Position numbers and translations under genes: made by a program
Part shown: in pieces, positions 58,293 through 64,000 of the stretch
Numbering within the stretch: position 1 is the stretch's first letter
Layout of the letters: every line of letters starts with the position of its first letter
From: Punica granatum
Lineage: Eukaryota; Streptophyta; Magnoliopsida; Myrtales; Lythraceae
NCBI RefSeq assembly: GCF_007655135.1
Contig: NC_045134.1
Coordinates: 20,484,568-20,548,567 of the forward strand
Length of the DNA stretch: 64,000 bases
Direction of reading: 5' to 3'
Notes under the pieces: generated by a model
What the model was told of the DNA's origin: nothing
What the model saw: only the letters and a program-made list of their open reading frames with translations
Database searches by the model: none

Positions 58293-58793
58293 ATGTTGGA
58301 TGAGACGATGGGCGCCGGCGGTGGCGGCAGGAGGTCCGGTAAGGGCAGGAGACGGACGGAAGTGAAAAAGATCGAGGACAGGATCAAGAGGGAGGTCACG
58401 TTCTCCAAGCGGCGAAGGGGGCTGTTTGGGAAGGCGAGCGAGCTCGCGGTGCTCTGTGGGGCGGAGATCGCAGTCATCACATTCTCCCCCCAGGGCAAGC
58501 CCTACGCATTTGGAAGTCATCGCGGTCCTGCGGCGCTTTTCTGGGTCGGGCGAGGATGCGGGTGTCGTACGTGGTGGGATCAGCAGCTGAGTGAGTACCA
58601 TCAACAAGATGTGGAGGCGCTCTGGAGGCGTGGCGAGGGGAGGAAGCGGCAGAGGGTTGGGGACGACAGGGTTAAGCCTCGGTGCTGGTGGGAGGACCCG
58701 ATCGAGGACCTCGGGGTGAAGGAACTCGATGGCTATATTGAAAGCCTGGAGATTAAGGGGGGAAAAGGTCATCCGCAGGCTGAAGGAGATTAG
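58293..58793 (+). CDS. Type I (M-alpha) MADS-box protein, AGL62-like, C-terminus altered
   Basis: Single-exon ORF of 166 residues from the ATG at 58,293; an in-frame upstream ATG at 58,203 is less likely because the family begins close to the MADS domain, and 58,308 is an alternative. The MADS domain covers residues 18-73 ([19 protein letters not shown], then [13 protein letters not shown]) and would bind CArG-box DNA as a dimer in the nucleus. AGL62-like proteins also have a CWWE-PIE-LG motif, present here at residues 131-141. Between residues 76 and 96 the conserved sequence reads better in another frame ([11 protein letters not shown]), implying two compensating indels. A further frameshift in a G run near 58,757 ends the ORF early. 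Relatives act in female gametophyte, endosperm and seed. GC-rich compared with its surroundings, as usual for these genes. Confidence 0.75.
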   Translation: MLDETMGAGGGGRRSGKGRRRTEVKKIEDRIKREVTFSKRRRGLFGKASELAVLCGAEIAVITFSPQGKPYAFGSHRGPAALFWVGRGCGCRTWWDQQLSEYHQQDVEALWRRGEGRKRQRVGDDRVKPRCWWEDPIEDLGVKELDGYIESLEIKGGKGHPQAEGD

Positions 58794-59203
58794 CCTGCCG
58801 GTTGCCGCTGCCGCTGCGGCTTCTCAGGCTTATTCGAGCGAGCGTGGATCAACGGTGGATTACCCTTTCAAAATTGCAGAGAAGGCGGCCACTTAGATGG
58901 TAGAGGATCGTCAGATCATGGGAAGCGCTGCTGCTGCCTCTGGGGTGTATTCCCAGGCTTCGAGCAGCAGTGATGAGATCAATTATCCATGGGATATGGA
59001 GGTGGGGAGCGCCGCCGCCGCGGCTGCCGAGGCTCCGAATGCAGGGACATGAAGATAATCCGTTGGATTTGCAGGCGGTGATTGACATAATCGAGGCTGA
59101 GGATCAAGAATGGGTCCCGGGAGGACGAATCGATGAGTACGAGTTGGCTCTGATAAGCAGCCTCTTGGAGTGTGATGATCATTTCGGGTCATTGCAATTA
59201 TGA
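58794..59203 (+). pseudogene. Out-of-frame C-terminal half of the MADS-box gene
   Basis: The former C-terminus continues after the G-run frameshift in frame +1 ([13 protein letters not shown].. then an Ala-rich part, with a TAG at 58,894). It shifts again near 59,045 to a frame that ends at 59,203 (..LALISSLLECDD..). Coding-like composition persists across the breaks, so the intact ancestor was about 300 residues. Either the gene is decaying or it now makes only the 166-residue form. Confidence 0.55.
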
Positions 59204-60700
59204 GATAACATCGTCGGAAAATAATGTCGTGCTGAGCTGACAGAGACACAGCCGATCGAAGCCCATAAGCTCGATTCAAGCAACGAAGAAGAACATTAAC
59301 AGATAAAAAAACCTTTTTATCTCTCCTGATTAATTGGGCTAATGGATTGATTCCTTTTGTGTCTATATATAAATATATATTTTAAGCCCGCATTGATTTG
59401 TGGGGTCTAATTATTAATTGACGATTCTTAGTTTGGTAATAATGTCACAAGTTGATGTTGTCCAATTCAAGCAACAGTGTCAGTTATCTTAAACTAGTTC
59501 TTGTCTGTGATTTCCTTATTTGCAATTAATGTTCTGTTTTCTTACCTCAGTTTTCTGGGCATTGAGTGTTCTGTGTTTGTTCTTTCTTTCCATTTTCTGT
59601 CTTAATTAGTTGATCATTCTACTTTGAAATCAAATCTTAACAAACATTAACAGGCAACATCTATCACCCGTTGAAGCTTTCGCTCGATCAATTTTCCAAA
59701 TATAAATGGTCGCCCCAACGTTGATCAAAGAAGTGTATACAGATTAAGTGAAAGCCATGCCCCGGATAACTTTATATATGTATATGTGACACGAGTAGGA
59801 AGAGTTGCTAATGTGAGATCGCTAATTCATCTAAGATATTTCTTCGGCTTAGTTGGTAGGATCGATTATTTCCAGTGTTCCCGCATTAAGGATATGTATG
59901 ATCCGACGATTCATTAAAGGAAACGGATAAAAGTTTTCCATAATTATGGTCAAAATAATAATAGGAAAATAGCACACACAACACATTTTCACTCTCCTTT
60001 TGGAGCCACGCTCTCACGTTCAGTTAAGAAGGAGGAAAAAGAAAATCACCATGAGTGTGATATTTTTCTGCAACAACTATTATGACATAAAAAGAACGTC
60101 GAGAAATAGAGAAACTTGCTGCTCATGCATACATCAAAGTACATATTAATTGTGAAGATTCGGTCACAAATTGCACGGGCTGGTCGAGCCGTGTCTTCTC
60201 AGCTGAGACCTTTGACGAGTTCCTAGAATCATTCAGCTCGAGTACGTAACAGGCGATAAACCGATATGTCCTGAACTTCTTGTTGAAGCGATATTATAAT
60301 TTTTCGTATTTTCTTCTCAATGTCATCATGCACCCACTGCAAAAGAATTAATCAAATTAATAAAAATAAAAATATTAATGATATTTCACACCAGAATGGT
60401 TGTTTTGTGTGTGTGTGTGTGTTTTTTTTTTTTTGTTGGGGGGGGGGGTGTTTGTTAATCAAATGATAAAAGGACCAGGAAAAACAAAAGCATGAAACAG
60501 CTAAAAAAATGATAAATAAAAGTAAAACTACGGTAATAAAATTGGAAAAGGACCAGATATGATTTTAGGATAACATAATCACAAGGGATTCCGGTTCTCT
60601 TTCCCTATCAAATCAATTGGGTCCCTTGCTTCACCACCTCTATTTATAAAAGAAAATGAGTCCAAAAACAAGTTATAGAAAAAAAAAGGTCAAATAGTAT
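59204..60700. other. MADS downstream region, no gene recognised
   Basis: AT-rich; AATAAA-type signals are weak. 60,400-60,450 has (GT)n, T and a 12-G run. A short frame at 60,090-60,245 (..AHAYIKVHINCEDS..) has no recognisable homology. Confidence 0.4.
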
Positions 60701-60709
60701 GATTATCAT

Positions 60710-61372
60710 GTGTTTGATAATACAAAATAAATGCTGAAATTAATCATTATTTCATGAAATTAACTTTGTTTGATAAAGTAAAGTAAAAATCAATTTAACT
60801 TAATGATTTAGTAAAAAAAAAGTACTTAATCATTAAGTATGTGGGATCTACTTATTTCTTTTTTTTACTGACTCGCTCAGCAGAGAGCTGTTATAATTCT
60901 TGCATTGGCGCCCGTGAACTTTTACATGATTTGCGAATTAGTTCACTCGACATTGTGGGACAAAGGAGGGTAGAGAGAGGGGGCTCTGACCCGGCTACCA
61001 ACGCCCAAGGTAATATTGCCGATGACCTCAACTTGGGCGTGGTCGTTGTGATTGGGGCCCCCACTACCTGGAATCTCATATTCTCTCTCTTTTCGATCAA
61101 AGAGAGAAAAGAGGATTTTAGGCGGTGAGGCTCCAATCCCGACCACCACTGTCCTCTCCTCTGCAGATCTGATCTATCATTCTTTTTGAAAAATAATAGA
61201 AAATATGGGGGCAAAAGTTGAAAGAAGGAATCTATTGTGGGCATTATGTAACTAGGATTTCAAATGATATAGCATTTTCAACTTTTATCCAACCAAACAA
61301 AATCTGCTTATTTTATTAAGCACTTAAAAAATCAACACTTAAATTTTCAGCACTTAAAAATAAGTTGAAACA
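60710..61372. mobile_element. Possible TIR element with GC-rich core
   Basis: The left end (gtgtttgataatac, 'aagtgctgaaatt'-like motifs) and right end (complement of 61,300-61,372, ggtttgtttcaac.. with repeated 'aagtgctgaa') are loosely inverted. The core 60,870-61,130 is GC-richer. No clean target duplication found. Confidence 0.35.
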
Positions 61373-61750
61373 AACCGATGCTAAAATTATGAATTTATTT
61401 TTTCAACGCATAGTATTCCAATAAAAACATTTACATATCAAATATATAAAGTCAGGTAAAATGTTATCATGGCTTAAAAAAGTATTACAATATATATCAA
61501 GTTTTCTTCTTAGTTCTTCAATATATATTTCAACGCGACACATCAAGACTACATAATTTAGTTACTAACAAATTCCCCCCCAAAAAAGGAAAAACAAAAG
61601 GGATAATGACATAATTAACTATATGCCACATGGTGAAGCAAGCTTGATGAAAAAGGGAATGATCTTTAATTTTCGATCTCCCGGAATAATATCTCGCATA
61701 ATTTTTTCACCAAAAAAATATATACCCACATATCTTACGAACAAGCAAAA

Positions 61751-62086
61751 TTGATTACATATTATATTTTCCTTTGTGAAGGCTTACGTAATGTTGAATT
61801 TTCTTTACATATTATATTTTCCTTTGTGAAGGCTTACGTAATGTTGAATTTCCTTTGCAAAGAGGAGAATCCTGATGCATTATTTAGACATTTCAACATT
61901 GACTTAGAAAAGTATTCGAATAAATCTTATTTAGAAAAGTGTTTAGAAAAGTATCAGAAAAATATTCGAGTCAACATTTGCATTATTGAGACATTTCCAA
62001 AGCCTCAATCTTATGCGCAAGCGAAGAGAAGAGTCACGTCTTCCTCTCTTTCCCAATCATGTTTGTCTACATCAAAATGCATATAG
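61751..62086 (+). CDS. Hypothetical 111-residue ORF with a 50-bp duplication
   Basis: The first part is created by a 50-bp tandem duplication. The remainder (KEENPDALFRHFNIDLEKY, then charged residues) looks more protein-like than chance. No family recognised, no clear promoter, AT-rich. May be a captured or decayed exon. Confidence 0.2.
   Translation: MITYYIFLCEGLRNVEFSLHIIFSFVKAYVMLNFLCKEENPDALFRHFNIDLEKYSNKSYLEKCLEKYQKNIRVNICIIETFPKPQSYAQAKRRVTSSSLSQSCLSTSKCI
61759..61858 (+). repeat. 50-bp tandem duplication
   Basis: Two copies of a unit starting 'acatattatattttccttt' and ending 'gtaatgttgaattt.cttt', differing at one base, so recent. Confidence 0.9.
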
Positions 62087-62129
62087 GCACATAGGGGCAT
62101 AGAAATTTTTTTTTTTGGTTGAACACTTG

Positions 62130-62560
62130 GGGCATAGAATGAATTGCAGAATTTATGATGAATTTGTGTATCAATTTGAAGATAATTTTAGAAAATTCAT
62201 TTGATTTATTTTCTATTTCATAATCGGCCCTTAGGGCATAGTTTTAGGGGAAAAGTTGGATTGTATAATGCAGACGTGCTGTTAACTGCTGTTGGGAAAA
62301 TAAGAGCAAATTAAGTACTATTTATTTAATTAACTTTATAAAAGAGATATTAATTACTTATTTTCCCCTTGGTGTTATATATGTATGTTTGACCTCGTCC
62401 TTTGCGGAAAGAAATTTACTAACTAATCTGTCTCTCTTAAAAATGGAAAGAGTTGAGTTTAAAAGCTCGGGATGCGATCTAAAATTTTCATATAAATCTT
62501 GGTCGAATTAATGATATATATGTAGCTTATTTTCCGGTGGATATAAAGTTATATGTATAT
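62130..62560 (+). repeat. Paralogous copy of the germin-gene upstream flank
   Basis: 62,130-62,420 matches 13,905-14,210, and 62,435-62,560 matches 15,610-15,740 ('ataaatcttggt.gaattaat' and 'gtagcttattttc.ggtgga'). The intervening 1.4 kb is absent. No germin ORF follows within the window. Confidence 0.8.
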
Positions 62561-63099
62561 ATAGTTCATTCAGACTAGGCTCTATACACCTTGCATTCTT
62601 CTATATAACACGTGACTTTCTTATTTTGCTTGGACAAACAAAATTAGTGTTTTTTTTTCTTTTTTTCTGTGGGTGAGATCATGTAAGGAATGATATATCC
62701 ACACGTCACTGGATATTATTTTTCGTTTAATAGGACATATGGTCGTTGTACGATATTTCATCCAAATTATAATTAGTTATTAATTAAACTGCACATTGGA
62801 AGGCTGGATAACCAATTGCCGTTTATATATGCATATATGCCTTATATAGGTTGAATGATGATTAATGGTGATGGGATGATGTTTCTGGTGCCAAGGCCGA
62901 GTGGATTAGCTTCCTAATTGAGTCTAGGTGTTCTCCTTAGGATTGAATCGATCGGTTAAATCATGTTGCTTAGCCTCGGGTCATGTAGGGTTATTAGGAT
63001 GAAGTGCTAAGTTGAAGTTTACCGTGGATAAATTGGTGCAAATAGGAGTTATAGCATTCTGTGATGGGATGACTCTATTTGATTTGGTAGGTGTTGGGC

Positions 63100-63690
63100 T
63101 TAACTCTTTTGAATGATAGTCGTAACTCACGGGTCTCATAGTCAGGTGATTAATTTGACTAGTTAACTCACGGCCACGTAGGATTAATAGCTCCATTTAA
63201 CTATTTTCCTCCACCTGTGCATTAAAATTGAAGAATTGGAATCTTTGGTATTGGTTTAGTCTCGGCTTTATAGGATTTATATTAATCGCTAGATTTGATT
63301 AATTGGAATCTTTGGTATTGGTTTAGTCTCGGTTAAACATGCAAAATGTTTGAACATGTTTCATTTAAGGCCATTCCATCGAATGTCCATCCACGCTGCC
63401 ACATTTTACTGATGTGTTATGATGTATCCGATGTGGCACAAAAAATATAATAAATTATTCATTTTGTAAATAATTAATTATAGTCAAATAAATAAATAAA
63501 ATAAAATCCAATTAAAAAATGATATACGCTCGCACATCTTTCTCATATCTCTCACACCTCTCTCTTCTCTCTCTCTTCTTCTCTCTCAGTGTCAGATTGC
63601 CCTCAGCGAGAATCTCTTCCTTGGATTTCTCAAGCCACGTGGCAATTTGAGAGACTAACTTCAAGAGGCCCACTCAACTGCTGCCGCATG
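63100..63690 (-). repeat. Dispersed repeat, inverted copy of 9,060-9,930
   Basis: See 9,060-9,930. It carries 'gtagttaactcacgg'-type, 'gatgtggcac' and 'gccacgtggcaatt' landmarks in inverted order. It ends where the 31.6-kb direct copy begins (about 63,693). Confidence 0.75.
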
Positions 63691-63692
63691 GA

Positions 63693-64000
63693 AGTTCTTG
63701 GAAACACGAACACGACATGATTAGCAAATTTTTGAGTTGTCATTCTTATCATAGTTGTGAAATGATTGGTGCGGTTTTTTAGATATGCCAAGCATCGGAA
63801 TGCGTTATTTCTATGAAATGATCTCTCCAGTACTGTGGTATACTTATTACTAAAGAATCAAAACTATAATAAAGTACTATATAGTTTATTTTTGGGAAAA
63901 TGACATTGTTGGTCCTAAATGTTTGTCAATTTTTGACATCAAATCTTAAATGTTTCACTTTGAAAAAACAAGTTCTAAAAGGTTTAGAAAAGTGTAAGTA
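63693..64000 (+). repeat. Segmental-duplication block with the same MULE insertion as 31,835
   Basis: About 99% identical to 31,646-31,950, including the first ~107 bases of the 31,835 MULE at the same target position (its start is 63,894). Only a few substitutions and one 5-bp deletion. It runs off the right edge. Confidence 0.92.

Noticed and set aside
58263..58772. 169-codon minus ORF
   Set aside because: Antisense shadow of the GC-rich MADS-box coding sequence.
60090..60245. Short cysteine-containing frame in plus strand
   Set aside because: No start codon in frame after the upstream stop, only two Cys, and no splice partner with a signal peptide could be found.
1..64000. CRISPR arrays, bacterial operons, riboswitches, rRNA genes or a bona fide tRNA gene
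   Set aside because: None seen; tRNA-like boxes occur only in degenerate SINE-like fragments and the sequence is clearly plant nuclear DNA.

Overview
This is nuclear DNA from a flowering plant, most likely a eudicot. Evidence: AT-rich intergenic sequence, intron-bearing genes with GT-AG borders and TATA boxes, tRNA-derived SINE-like pieces, plant Ty1/copia and Ty3/gypsy (Ogre/Tat lineage) retroelements, and an old integrated plant pararetrovirus. I cannot name the species from sequence alone. The window is gene-poor and repeat-dense.

Three host genes can be supported. (1) A two-exon germin-like protein gene on + (15,997-18,184), apparently intact. (2) A two-exon, six-cysteine secreted defensin-like peptide gene on - (38,137-39,194). 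Each exon is too short to be seen as a long ORF, but the splice join gives a complete 73-residue protein. (3) A type I (M-alpha, AGL62-like) MADS-box gene on + (58,293-59,203) with an intact MADS domain but several frame lesions downstream.

Layout. 1-8 kb: Ogre/Tat-type pol on -, still carrying its characteristic intron, interrupted by the 5' LTR and leader of a related element on +. 8-14 kb: CACTA-like, tandemly duplicated and terminal-inverted-repeat sequences. 14-19.7 kb: germin-like gene and flanks. 19.7-22.8 kb: a head-to-tail tandem duplication carrying LINE fragments. 22.7-31.6 kb: nested LTR sequences, including a complete but coding-dead copia element with 168-170 bp LTRs. 31.6-37.9 kb: repeated blocks resembling the germin-gene downstream flank, with two Mutator-like (MULE) insertions. 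37.9-40.2 kb: defensin-like gene. 40.7-44 kb: Helitron-like end, a low-complexity tract and a 34-base C run. 44-47.7 kb: a hAT MITE, then a MULE that carries pieces of an aspartyl aminopeptidase gene and is itself invaded by a hAT element. 48.4-54.6 kb: a degraded Caulimoviridae copy between what look like arms of a terminal-inverted-repeat element. 56-58 kb: repeats. 58.3-59.2 kb: MADS gene. 62-64 kb: pieces paralogous to the germin upstream region, to 9-10 kb (inverted) and to 31.6 kb (direct, about 99% identical).

The germin-like gene is the apparent centre of an older, decayed segmental-duplication landscape. Its upstream flank recurs at 62.1-62.6 kb and sequence from its downstream flank recurs at least five more times, without a germin ORF in any other copy. 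Most other sequence is explained by transposons, several with target-site duplications read directly from the sequence.
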